Below are positions 27,060-35,458 of a stretch of DNA of 64,000 nt, one piece after another. This DNA comes from Synechococcus elongatus PCC 11801 (GTDB lineage: Bacteria > Cyanobacteriota > Cyanobacteriia > Synechococcales > Synechococcaceae). The stretch lies in contig NZ_CP030139.2 in NCBI RefSeq assembly GCF_003846445.2, forward strand, positions 992,001 to 1,056,000, read 5' to 3'. Every line of letters starts with the position of its first letter. Positions within the stretch are counted from its first letter, which is position 1. Position numbers and translations under genes: made by a program. The notes under the pieces are model-generated. The model did no database searches, had not been told where the DNA came from, and saw only the letters and a list, made by a program, of their open reading frames with translations.

Positions 27060-29282
27060 ATGTCATTCCCTAATCTCTTGCGGCGAACGCAGCAGTCTAG
27101 CTTGCCACCCAATCCTATTTCGCCATGGACCTGGGGATTTTTATGTCTGAGTCTTGCTGTCTTTGTTATTGCCCTGCTCAGCCTCAATTTAAGCTGGTTC
27201 CAAAATCTACCTACTTATCTCAATCCTCAGCTGACTCGAGATTTACCTGAATCTCTACAGTTTCCAGACGAGCCGAGCAAGCTACTTCAACCCCTTTTGA
27301 TAGCAACAGCATTGCTACTCTTATTAACCGTCTTTCCCCATCATCCAGTTAGTCACTTAATCGTTCTTGTTTTCCTTTTAATTTATGGATTTAGGTACTT
27401 TATTTGGCGTTTATTTGCACTCAATTCAGGGCATTGGATTAGCCTAACTTTTAGTATTATTTTTCTGCTAGCCGAGAGTCTTTATGTCTTAAGCTTACTA
27501 GTACAGTTTTATCCTACGCTTGTTTTTGATCCTCAACGGCGATCGCGACAGGCTGATGAGCAAGAAGATATCCTGCATGAGTTCTCGCCTAGTGTCGCTA
27601 TTTGGATTCCGATTTACAATGAAGACCCTCGCATCATTCGGCGAACCATTCTCGCCTGCCAGCTAATTAACTATGACAACAAAGAAATTTACGTCTTAGA
27701 TGATGGGCATCGACCAATTATTCAAGCAATTACTGAAGAACTCAATGTTCATTACCTTAGTCGACCCGATAATACACATCGAAAAGCTGGAAATCTCAAC
27801 TATGCATTAGCTCATACAGAAAGTGATTTAATCGCTGTTTTCGACTGTGACTTCTTACCCTTTCATAATTTTCTGCAGCGGACTGTTGGTTTCTTTATTG
27901 ATGATGACATCGCTCTCGTTCAAACACCACAACACTATTACAATAGTGACTTTCATAATCGGAACCTAGGTTTAGACTATGTCTTGCCCAATGATATGGA
28001 TTACTTTTTTCACTATATCCAACCTCTTCGTGATCAATTTAATTCAGTTATTTGCTGTGGAACGTCGTATGTCGCTCGTCGCTCAGCACTTGAAGAGGTT
28101 GGTGGCTACTACACCGATTGTATTGTTGAAGATTTTCAAACTGGAACGAAGTTGCTTCTCAATCGTTGGCGGGTTGTTTATCTCAATGAGGTTTTAAGTA
28201 TAGGAGAGGTGCCTCGCCATTTTTCAGAATATCTCCAGCAACGCTTGCGCTGGATGCAAGGAAACATTCAACTTTATTGCAGTGGAGAAAAGCTACCCAT
28301 TTGGTCTCAACGTCTGACCACTTGGCAGCGGCTCTTTTATTTCAGTCTGCTGATCTACTGCTTAACACCATTGATGCGGGCAGTGTATATCCTCTTTCCA
28401 CTGCTGAGCTTCCTCTTTGGCTTCACACTCATCGCGGCACCGCCTATTGAATACTTACATTACGGCCTTCCTTTTGTCTTATTAATCTATGGCGCAACAA
28501 GTTGGTTAGCTTACAAGCACTACTTTCTCTATTGGACAGAGGTCTATGAATCCATTATGTGCTGGCCTAGCTTGCATCGACTGGTGCAGGTTCTCCTGAA
28601 TCCCTTCGGTCATTTTGGATCACTAGTGACTGCCAAGGGAGAGTTAGACAATCGCAAACGCTTCAACTGGCATATGTCTTGGCCGTTTGTTGCCTATCTC
28701 ATTTTATTTAGCCTTGGTTTCTGTCTACGCTATCTTGCCCCCTTGCTATCTCCCAACTTTGTGCGATCGCCGTTTGAAGGGGAAGGATTAATGATTGTCT
28801 GGAATTTCTACAATGCCATGTTGATGTTGGTCTGTTTATTTGCCTGTATTGATCAACCAATTCGACGGCAATTTGAGCGCTATCCCTATCAAACAGTGGC
28901 CTGTCTTGAAGTTGACGGTCGCAAACTTTGGGGAGTGACTCAAGATCTTTCAGAAGGCGGAGCCAGTTTTGTCTTACGCAATGAGCGAGACCTGCAATTG
29001 ATCTATGGACAGGCAGAGCTTGTCTTGTTGAGAGAAGAGCTACGAATACCCGTCAATGTCTTACGGATTAGTCGGAAAGCCATCAATGGACATCGCCAAA
29101 TTGGCCTTGAGTTCAAAATTCCTGACAAAGCTGCCGAACAAATGCTCATTCGCTTGCTCTATGTAGATTCAGGGTTATGGTGGCATCAAGTACGTCGGAC
29201 AAGCGCACTCGATGCTTTCTTGCTGCTGATTCGTTCTGCCTTAAATCCACATGCACTCTTAACACGCTACAGAGATGGCTAA
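27060..29282 (+). CDS. Cellulose synthase catalytic subunit-like glycosyltransferase (GT2) with PilZ domain
   Basis: The 740-aa protein has several N-terminal helices, then the GT2 domain. Its residues are D214-D215 (VLDDGHRP), D262-C-D264 (FDCDFLP), the TED-like VEDFQTG and Q394-x2-R397-W398 (QRLRWMQG). This full D,D,D,QxxRW set marks a processive beta-glycan synthase. More membrane helices follow, then a PilZ domain with c-di-GMP site R602-R603...R607 and D629-x-S631-x2-G634 (DLSEGGASF). Cellulose is the likely product, made and exported under c-di-GMP control. It has an AGGGA ribosome site and is the last gene of the unit. Confidence 0.93.
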   Translation: MSFPNLLRRTQQSSLPPNPISPWTWGFLCLSLAVFVIALLSLNLSWFQNLPTYLNPQLTRDLPESLQFPDEPSKLLQPLLIATALLLLLTVFPHHPVSHLIVLVFLLIYGFRYFIWRLFALNSGHWISLTFSIIFLLAESLYVLSLLVQFYPTLVFDPQRRSRQADEQEDILHEFSPSVAIWIPIYNEDPRIIRRTILACQLINYDNKEIYVLDDGHRPIIQAITEELNVHYLSRPDNTHRKAGNLNYALAHTESDLIAVFDCDFLPFHNFLQRTVGFFIDDDIALVQTPQHYYNSDFHNRNLGLDYVLPNDMDYFFHYIQPLRDQFNSVICCGTSYVARRSALEEVGGYYTDCIVEDFQTGTKLLLNRWRVVYLNEVLSIGEVPRHFSEYLQQRLRWMQGNIQLYCSGEKLPIWSQRLTTWQRLFYFSLLIYCLTPLMRAVYILFPLLSFLFGFTLIAAPPIEYLHYGLPFVLLIYGATSWLAYKHYFLYWTEVYESIMCWPSLHRLVQVLLNPFGHFGSLVTAKGELDNRKRFNWHMSWPFVAYLILFSLGFCLRYLAPLLSPNFVRSPFEGEGLMIVWNFYNAMLMLVCLFACIDQPIRRQFERYPYQTVACLEVDGRKLWGVTQDLSEGGASFVLRNERDLQLIYGQAELVLLREELRIPVNVLRISRKAINGHRQIGLEFKIPDKAAEQMLIRLLYVDSGLWWHQVRRTSALDAFLLLIRSALNPHALLTRYRDG

Positions 29283-29327
29283 AGCTGCTAGATAGCAAGC
29301 CTGTTTAGTCCTTGATGATGATTTATT

Positions 29328-29402
29328 AGGAATCTCTTGCGATAGCATTCAGTTTTGAATCGCACGGTTTTTTGATGTCAGGGCTTCGCGGATGAGATTC
29401 CT
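29328..29402 (+). other. Nested stem-loop in the 3' region of the cellulose synthase gene
   Basis: Outer arms AGGAATCTC (29328-29336) and GAGATTCCT (29394-29402) are perfectly complementary. Inside lies a smaller hairpin of ATTCA pairing with TGAAT around position 29350. A T-run (six Ts) lies inside the loop rather than after it. It may be an RNA 3'-end structure; function unknown. Confidence 0.35.
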
Positions 29403-29494
29403 GTCTCAGAAGTATTCTTTGCTACAGGGATTTACGATTTCCCTTGCTACGGTATGACCCATCCAAGCTTTATGAAAGCTGTTATAGACAGCAA

Positions 29495-29520
29495 CGCACT
29501 AGCAGAGCTCTGCTAGTGCG
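29495..29520. terminator. Perfect 26-bp palindrome between convergent genes
   Basis: A 26-bp perfect palindrome centred on GAGCTC lies between the convergent cellulose synthase and repeat-protein genes. As RNA it would form an 11-bp stem with a 4-nt loop in either direction, making it a plausible bidirectional terminator. T-richness after it is weak on both strands. A smaller hairpin GCTGT/ACAGC sits just to its left (29479-29493). Confidence 0.5.
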
Positions 29521-29550
29521 CTATCTTGTATCCTGACTTTGACTCAGACT

Positions 29551-31500
29551 TTAGCCAAACAGCTTTCTGAAAAAGCCCTTGATTTTGCACAGTAAACGAC
29601 TGAAGAGACTGGGCTTCGGTGCTTCACTGGCCAATTGAAGTGATCCTTGGGGAGCTGCTGGTTGCATGCGATCGCCAAGGATCTGGCTTGGAACGGCAGC
29701 AGCAGTAAGGTTCTCTTGAGCAGCGGTTTCTGGCGGAGCTTCTGGGGCTGGTAGCACTTCTGGCACAGGCGCTAGTTCTGGAATTTCAGCTTCAATCGCT
29801 GCTGGGGTACTTTCCTGAGCTGTTTCCAGTGGATCAGCTGCGATTGTGGGTAAATCTACTACTGGCTGGCTGACTGTTTCTGTTGTTTCAGTTGCAATCG
29901 CGGACACAGCCTCCAAAGTCTCACCAATCGGCTCTTGGAGGGCAGCCTGCCAATCTTCAGCAGGCGTTGGTGTTGGCAAAGATTCCACTGACTCTTCTGC
30001 TGCAGTAGCAGTAAGGTCCTCTAAGGGCGTCTCATCCGTAGTGACATCATCAGTCACTTCCGGATCTGGGAATGCTGCGAGGAGTGGCTCAGCCTCAGCC
30101 TGAGGAGGATCGACCAAGCTACTAAATTTCTCTTGAGCATTGGCGGCTAATTCCGCAGCCCCTGCTTGCAAGTTGCTCAGGGTTTCTGACGCTGCATCAC
30201 GCAGATCACCCAAGCGATCGCTCGCAGCTTCACCCAAACTTGCAGCTTTTTCTTGGGCTGTTGTCCATACCCCACTCAGATCATCTTGGCGATCTTCAAC
30301 AAATGCACCAAATTTTTCTTGGGCGCCCGCAGCCAAGTCAGTTGCACCCTCCTGTAAGTTCCCAACTCCCTCTGCTACTGAAGCCCCCAGATCAGCCGCT
30401 GTATCGGCAACCGATTGCAAGGCCGTGGTAAAGGGATTCGCGGCATCTTCTGATGCCGGTTCAACAGCAGTGTCTGTAGGCAGATCTGCCAAGATCTCAT
30501 CGACCGTATCGCTAGGGGACGCTGGCTGCTCAGACACCGGCGGCTGCAACCAGTCCTCATTGGAGGCTGGATCAGCTTCAGGAAGGTCGGGCGAAGTAGC
30601 CGTAAAGTCACTGAACTTCTCACGAGCGCCAGCTGCGAGCTCCGCAACTTTCTCTTGAGCAGCACCGGTCAGACCACTGGCCCCTTCTTGCAAGTTGCTG
30701 AAAACATCCGAGGCAGAATCGCGCAGATTGCCGAAGCGATCGCCAACAGCTTCGCCAAAACTTGCAGCTTTCTCTTGAGTCGTTTCCGCAAGGTCGCTTA
30801 ACTTTTCCTGACCTGCTTCTGCAAAAGCTCCAAACTTCTCTTGCGCGCCTGCAGCGAATCCAGAAGCACTCTCCTGCAGATTACTCAGTCCTTCAGTGGC
30901 TGATTCGCGGAGATCACTGAAGCGATCGCTCGCAGCCTCTCCAAAACTTGCAGCTTTCTCCTGGGCTGTGGTCAAGAGATCACTGAGATCATCCTTGTGA
31001 GCTTCTGCAAAGGTGCCAAACTTTTCTTGAGTCTCAGAAGCTAAGTCAGCTGCGCTTTCTCGCAAGTTACCGAGACTTTCTGAAGCAGAATCGCGTAGGC
31101 CACCCAATCGATCGCTGATAACTTCACCGAAACTGGCCGCTTTTTCCTGAGCGCCGGCAAAGAGATCACCCAAGTCATCTTTACGGGCTTCCGTAAAATC
31201 GCCCAACGTTTCTTTGGCACCTGCGGCTAAGTCTGCAGCATTTTCCCTTAGATTGCTGAGACCTTCTGCGGCTGCCGATCCAAGCTCAGAAGCTTTATCG
31301 GTCACAGACTGAAAAACTGCCGAGAAGGGATTCTCAGGATCTGTGGGTGTTGGCTCGGAGGCAAGTTCTACTAAAAAATCACCGGCTGCTGGCTCTGCAG
31401 GAGGGTCAGTCGCAAGGTCTGCGAGGAGCTCATCGAGCGAAATCTCTTCACCTTCAGAGGGCGTGTTGCCTGAACTATTTGGCGCGTTGTTGTTAGTCAT
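29551..31500 (-). CDS. Large repetitive amphipathic-helix protein, unknown function
   Basis: The 649-aa protein starts at the ATG at 31500, with GAGGG upstream. Most of it is built from Ala/Glu/Lys-rich units of about 60 residues that repeat SNLRESAADLAAGAQEKFG, FAEAxxDDLSDL and AQEKAASFGEAASDRFGxL. Four full units are visible plus partial ones. Two blocks each open with a similar cap (NPFSAVFQSVTD and NPFTTALQSVAD), indicating an internal duplication. The last ~20 residues (SLFSRLLCKIKGFFRKLF) form a basic amphipathic helix. The pattern resembles LEA or apolipoprotein-type helices that lie on membranes. There is no signal peptide. Confidence 0.85.
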   Translation of the reverse strand: MTNNNAPNSSGNTPSEGEEISLDELLADLATDPPAEPAAGDFLVELASEPTPTDPENPFSAVFQSVTDKASELGSAAAEGLSNLRENAADLAAGAKETLGDFTEARKDDLGDLFAGAQEKAASFGEVISDRLGGLRDSASESLGNLRESAADLASETQEKFGTFAEAHKDDLSDLLTTAQEKAASFGEAASDRFSDLRESATEGLSNLQESASGFAAGAQEKFGAFAEAGQEKLSDLAETTQEKAASFGEAVGDRFGNLRDSASDVFSNLQEGASGLTGAAQEKVAELAAGAREKFSDFTATSPDLPEADPASNEDWLQPPVSEQPASPSDTVDEILADLPTDTAVEPASEDAANPFTTALQSVADTAADLGASVAEGVGNLQEGATDLAAGAQEKFGAFVEDRQDDLSGVWTTAQEKAASLGEAASDRLGDLRDAASETLSNLQAGAAELAANAQEKFSSLVDPPQAEAEPLLAAFPDPEVTDDVTTDETPLEDLTATAAEESVESLPTPTPAEDWQAALQEPIGETLEAVSAIATETTETVSQPVVDLPTIAADPLETAQESTPAAIEAEIPELAPVPEVLPAPEAPPETAAQENLTAAAVPSQILGDRMQPAAPQGSLQLASEAPKPSLFSRLLCKIKGFFRKLFG

Positions 31501-31692
31501 GGGGTTTCCCTCTGCAGAACACCGTGGCCCAGTGACAGGCATTGCTCAAATTCTGGCTAGATTTGACGCCTATGACCACAATTGCAACGATTCATTGACG
31601 ATCGCCAAGGGTAATTTTGGGTGTGTGTTGGCTACAAGCTCAGGGTTTAGCTAGCGTAGAGGGAGCACGTCAGCGATCGCGATCGCAGTTGA

Positions 31693-31950
31693 ATGGAAGC
31701 CCTCTTTGTCGCCGTTGCGATGATTTTGAGCTGGGTCTTAATCCTGCTGACGGTTTGGAGTTTACTCAGTGCGGCCCGAGATGCGCTCCGGCAAGCGCGG
31801 CGCATGTATGCGATTCCCTGTCCGCGCTGTCGTTTTTTTAGCAACAACACCCACCTCAAATGCTGTGTACATCCCCATCTCGCGATGACAGATGCCGCCG
31901 TCAACTGCCGCGATTTCGAGCCGCAGACCAAACCGATGCGCCTGTCTTAA
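31693..31950 (+). CDS. Small membrane-anchored Cys-rich protein
   Basis: The 85-aa protein has one N-terminal transmembrane helix (LFVAVAMILSWVLILLTVWSLL), a basic stretch (ARDALRQARRMYAIP) and a Cys cluster: CPRC, then CCVHP and CRDF. The same motif order (C-x2-C, C-x-H/M-P, C-x-D) occurs in the gene at 10888-11178, suggesting a shared small metal-binding fold. Function unknown. It converges on the lipoprotein gene at 31977. Confidence 0.7.
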   Translation: MEALFVAVAMILSWVLILLTVWSLLSAARDALRQARRMYAIPCPRCRFFSNNTHLKCCVHPHLAMTDAAVNCRDFEPQTKPMRLS

Positions 31951-31976
31951 CTGGCTGAACTGAGTCAAGCGTTGTT

Positions 31977-32396
31977 CTAGGGCCAGGCTTCTGGTGGGCA
32001 GTAGCGCCGCATCAGATCACTGACCCAGGCAGGGGGTTGTGGATCCGCCAGACTAATGACTGTTCCCAGACCAGCTCGAGGCGTGCGTTGCTGCAGCAGT
32101 TCATCCACATCATTGACGCGCTCAAGTCCTAGAAAAGACTGTTGGGGATTTTGGCGATCGCACTCTCCGTAAATCTCAATGAGCAAATAACGACTGGTTG
32201 TTTCTGGATCCTCAATGCGCACCTGTCCCCGAATCAGCGTTTTGGTCGCACTTGCTGCATCGAGAGTTGGCTCAGCCAGCAAAGCCACGCGGCGATCGGC
32301 GTAGACACCCAGTTCCAAATCAGGTGATGTCGAGGTGTGGCGATCGCAGGCGATGAGGGCAATCGCCAGCAGTCCGACCGCGATCGCCTTGGTCAT
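31977..32396 (-). CDS. Putative lipoprotein of unknown function
   Basis: The 139-aa protein starts MTKAIAVGLLAIALIACDRH; the LIAC box fits a lipoprotein signal with Cys17 as the lipidated residue. Two further cysteines (YGECDRQ and RRYCPPE) could pair. The family is not recognised. Its start overlaps the stop of the M61 peptidase gene by four bases (ATGA), so the two are translationally coupled and probably act together in the envelope or periplasm. Confidence 0.75.
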   Translation of the reverse strand: MTKAIAVGLLAIALIACDRHTSTSPDLELGVYADRRVALLAEPTLDAASATKTLIRGQVRIEDPETTSRYLLIEIYGECDRQNPQQSFLGLERVNDVDELLQQRTPRAGLGTVISLADPQPPAWVSDLMRRYCPPEAWP

Positions 32397-34156
32397 GATT
32401 GGCTCTCCAAACCCAGCCAGCGCTGAAAGCGATCGCGTTGTTCAGGTGTCGCTTCGGAGGAGAGTCGGAGTGTATAGCTCTGGGGTTGTGGTTCTGCCAG
32501 CGTGAGCCAGCGCGACTGGAGTTGATCATCGTGAAAAATGGTCAGCTCTAGGGTTTGCCCCGCTTGGCAACTGCCGAGGCGGCGAGTGAAACTCTCAGCC
32601 GTGACCCGCAGTCCATTGAGGGCAACCAGTTCATCGCCAATCATTAACCCTGCCTGCTCACCGGGACTGTTGCTCGCTACAAATTTGACTTGGCAACGTC
32701 CCTGCTCGTCCGCCAACCGCAAGCCATGGCTGGGATGCTCGGAACTCTGTGGTTGTAGTTTCAGCCCTACAGACTCTATTGCTTTAGCAATCGGCAGTTC
32801 TTCAAGCCCATCGACATAGCGATCGAAGAAACTGGTGAGATCCACACCCGCAACTTCACTGAAAATCTGCCGTAGCTCCGCCTCTTCAAACCCCACTTCC
32901 TGCGGCTGGCCATAGCGCTGCCAGAGGAGCCGCAACACATCATCGAAGCTGCGATCGGGCTGATGATGACGAATCTCCAAATCCAATAACCAGCAGACCA
33001 GCTGCCCTTTCAAGTAGTAGGACATCTGCTGGTTATCGCTGTAAGCATCGCGACGATAGAGCTTGACCCAAGCATCAAAGCTGGACTCGGAGAGGGGCTG
33101 TACGGCACGACCAGGCGTTGTCAGATAGCGGCTGAGATCTTTGCTCAGGGCTTCCAAAAAGGTATTGACGCCGTAGAGTCCCGCCCGCAGTGGAAGCAGC
33201 AAATCGTAGTAACTTGTGGCCCCTTCACTAAACCAGAGCGAAGGGGTGTAGTTTTCAGCCTCGTAATCAAACTGCTCGAGTGCTTTGGGTCGGATGCGCT
33301 TGACATTCCAGAGATGGAAAAACTCGTGGGCAACCAGTTGCAGGAAGCGTCGGTAGCCTTCGGGTTCAGTGATGGTGTGGCGATCGAAGGCCAGCACGGT
33401 ACTGTCGCGATGCTCGAGCCCGCCATAGCCACCGCTACTGAGATGGAGGATAAACCAGTAGTGGTCGTAGGGAAGACCACCAAAGATCTGAGCCTCGGTT
33501 TCAATCAGTCGGGTGGTATCGGCCACGAGGCGATCGCTATTGAGGCTGCCGCCCCAAATGCGCCAGTAGTGCTTTTTGCCCAGAACTGTGAACGCTTGGG
33601 TCTGCTCTGGCCCCAGTTCAAAGGGACTATCGACGAGGGTGTCGTAGTCAGCTGCTTGGAACCGATTAGAGGCGATCGCAGGCAGTGCCGTGGCAATCGT
33701 CCAGTCTTCAGGGGCAATAATTTCAACCTGACAGGGGCGATCGCGCCAGTCTTCGATATACAGACAAAGAGCGGCAGGGGTGAAGAAGCCGTGACTGCGA
33801 TCGAGGTGATTGGTGCGGACGGTTAATTCCGTGGCCAGCACTTGATAGCTCACTTGCAGATCGCAATATCCCTGCGTCTCAATCTGCCAAGCGTTCTTGC
33901 GGAGTTTACGCCAGGGTAGTGGTTGGCCTGTTGTCGTCTGCGCCTGAAAGCCTTGGAGATGGCGAACGTATTCCCGCAGCAGGTAAGAACCAGGTGTCCA
34001 AGCTGGTAGCTGCACAGTCACCCTGTCGGCCTGCCAATCGCTGATCTGCAGAGTCACTTCAAATAAGTGGTTGCAGGGATTGGGCATGGCCACACGATAG
34101 GTGAGGCCTTGGGCAGCGATCGCCAGGAAATCAGCAGTAGCTTGCGCGAGCGTCAT
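32393..34156 (-). CDS. M61 family glycyl aminopeptidase with PDZ domain
   Basis: The 587-aa protein has an N-terminal beta-rich M61 domain (CNHLFEVTLQISDWQADRVTVQLPAWTPGSYLLREY, read in parts). The zinc motif HEFFH is followed by LWNVKRIRP, and GYGGLEHRDS and SLWFSEGATSYY are also conserved. A C-terminal PDZ domain (about 480-560, with ASNSPGEQAGLMIGDELVAL) completes the fold. No signal peptide is visible. M61 enzymes remove N-terminal Gly or Ala residues. The lipoprotein gene follows with a 4-nt overlap. Confidence 0.92.
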   Translation of the reverse strand: MTLAQATADFLAIAAQGLTYRVAMPNPCNHLFEVTLQISDWQADRVTVQLPAWTPGSYLLREYVRHLQGFQAQTTTGQPLPWRKLRKNAWQIETQGYCDLQVSYQVLATELTVRTNHLDRSHGFFTPAALCLYIEDWRDRPCQVEIIAPEDWTIATALPAIASNRFQAADYDTLVDSPFELGPEQTQAFTVLGKKHYWRIWGGSLNSDRLVADTTRLIETEAQIFGGLPYDHYWFILHLSSGGYGGLEHRDSTVLAFDRHTITEPEGYRRFLQLVAHEFFHLWNVKRIRPKALEQFDYEAENYTPSLWFSEGATSYYDLLLPLRAGLYGVNTFLEALSKDLSRYLTTPGRAVQPLSESSFDAWVKLYRRDAYSDNQQMSYYLKGQLVCWLLDLEIRHHQPDRSFDDVLRLLWQRYGQPQEVGFEEAELRQIFSEVAGVDLTSFFDRYVDGLEELPIAKAIESVGLKLQPQSSEHPSHGLRLADEQGRCQVKFVASNSPGEQAGLMIGDELVALNGLRVTAESFTRRLGSCQAGQTLELTIFHDDQLQSRWLTLAEPQPQSYTLRLSSEATPEQRDRFQRWLGLESQS

Positions 34157-34243
34157 CAGCCACGGGGGAGGAAACTGCTCTCCATTGTGCGGCTTGTCAC
34201 CCGTTGCGTAGGTATCGATTTGCTGGCAGGAACGGCTTCGAGG

Positions 34244-35158
34244 TTAGGCCGCTGTCCGATAAACATCACTCGCCGCCCGCTGGCACAGGGAATGGCGATA
34301 GACCAGCGCGTCAAAGTCTTCGCAATAGCCGCCGCCCAGCACTGAGGCAACGGGATAACCCTGCCGCACACAGGTTTCTAGCACTTGCATTTCCCGACGA
34401 AAGAGGCCGGTATCTGTCAGCGCCAGTTTGCCGAGGCGATCGCCTGCGTGCGGATCGACTCCAGCATTATAGATCACCAAATCTGGCCGAAACTGACTCA
34501 GCAGATCGGGTAGGTAGTGGGCCAGCTTCTGGAGGTAGGCATCGTCTTCCATACCTTCCGCTAGGGCAACATCACAATCGCTCTGCTGCTTCCGTGCCGG
34601 GAAGTTGGCTTCGCAGTGCATCGAAAAGGTAAAGACTCGGGGCTCATCTCGAAAAATCCAAGCGGTGCCATCGCCCTGATGGACATCGAGGTCAACAATC
34701 AAAATTCGCTCAACCAGTTCTTCCTGTAGCAGGAGTTTGGCCGCGATCGCGCAGTCATTAAAAATGCAAAAGCCAGAGCCATAGTCTGGGAAAGCATGAT
34801 GAGTCCCGCCAGCGAGATTGCAGGCTAATCCGTGCTGGAGCGCTAACCGCGCTGTCAGGATGGTGCCCCCAACGGCAATCCAAGTCCGCTCGACCAGAGC
34901 CGGACTCCAAGGCAGACCAATCCGTCGCAGCGATCGCTCATCGAGCTGCCCCTCGCTGTAGGACTGGATGTAGTCCAAGCTGTGAACGAGAGCTAGCCAC
35001 TCCAACGGCGGGCGATCGGGCTGTTGGAACTGCTGTGGACTGACCACGCGATCGTGCAAGAGGCGATCGTACAGAAGCCGAAATTTGGCCATCGGGAAGC
35101 GATGGGTTGAAGGCAAGGGAGCGGAATAACTGGGGTGATAGACCAGGGGAAGGTCCAC
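34244..35158 (-). CDS. Histone deacetylase/acetoin-utilisation family deacetylase
   Basis: The 304-aa protein starts at GTG, which keeps the conserved opening VYHPSYSAPLPSTHRFPM. Active-site features of class I/IV-type HDACs are present: GGTHHAFPDYGSGFCIFND with the His-His pair, DLDVHQGDGTA as zinc ligands, and YNAGVDPHAGDRLG. The family acts on acetyl-lysine, acetylpolyamines or related amides; the bacterial substrate is not known. It lies upstream of the M61 gene on the same strand (87 bp) and may share a transcript. Confidence 0.9.
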   Translation of the reverse strand: MDLPLVYHPSYSAPLPSTHRFPMAKFRLLYDRLLHDRVVSPQQFQQPDRPPLEWLALVHSLDYIQSYSEGQLDERSLRRIGLPWSPALVERTWIAVGGTILTARLALQHGLACNLAGGTHHAFPDYGSGFCIFNDCAIAAKLLLQEELVERILIVDLDVHQGDGTAWIFRDEPRVFTFSMHCEANFPARKQQSDCDVALAEGMEDDAYLQKLAHYLPDLLSQFRPDLVIYNAGVDPHAGDRLGKLALTDTGLFRREMQVLETCVRQGYPVASVLGGGYCEDFDALVYRHSLCQRAASDVYRTAA

Positions 35159-35286
35159 AGTGATGGGTTAAAAGCAGTGCTCTCTGAAGCTAGCAAGGTT
35201 GAGAATTGCGATCGCTGGTCAAAGAGAGAGAACAGTCACCCTCCACGGCTCAGAATGACCATAAAAATGAAGAAAACAAGAATTTG

Positions 35287-35329
35287 CAAAAAGAAAAAAT
35301 TTCTATTGACTTCCTGAGAGTCAACAGAA
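35287..35329 (-). terminator. Orphan minus-strand intrinsic terminator
   Basis: Inverted repeat TTCTATTGACT (35301-35311) with AGTCAACAGAA (35319-35329), one mismatch, 7-nt loop. Read leftward, the stem is followed at once by ATTTTTTCTTTTT (35288-35300 complement). This is a textbook intrinsic terminator shape on the minus strand, although the stem is not GC-rich. No coding gene on that strand precedes it within the gap. Confidence 0.55.
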
Positions 35330-35414
35330 TCCCCAAAAACCCACGAGTAATTCCGCTATCGAAGACCTAGATCTTGATGAAGAATTGAGAAAACAAAGCC
35401 AGTCATTGAATATT

Positions 35415-35458
35415 TTTAACTTTAACAAGATCTCAAATAAGTTTAACCATTCCATAAC
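35415..35458 (+). promoter_or_regulatory. Possible PHO-box-like repeats upstream of the nucleotidase gene
   Basis: Three TTTAAC hexamers (35415, 35421, 35442) and a CATAAC (35453) occur on the coding strand. The last two are 11 bp apart, and 35421 to 35442 is 21 bp. Cyanobacterial PHO boxes bound by SphR/PhoB are 11-bp-spaced repeats of the type CTTAACCT. The match is partial and about 215 bp upstream of the start codon, so this is tentative. Confidence 0.3.

Noticed and set aside
30140-30658. 172-codon plus-strand frame opposite the helix-repeat protein
   Set aside because: Its Ser/Ala-rich repeats are the mirror of the repeated coding units on the other strand.
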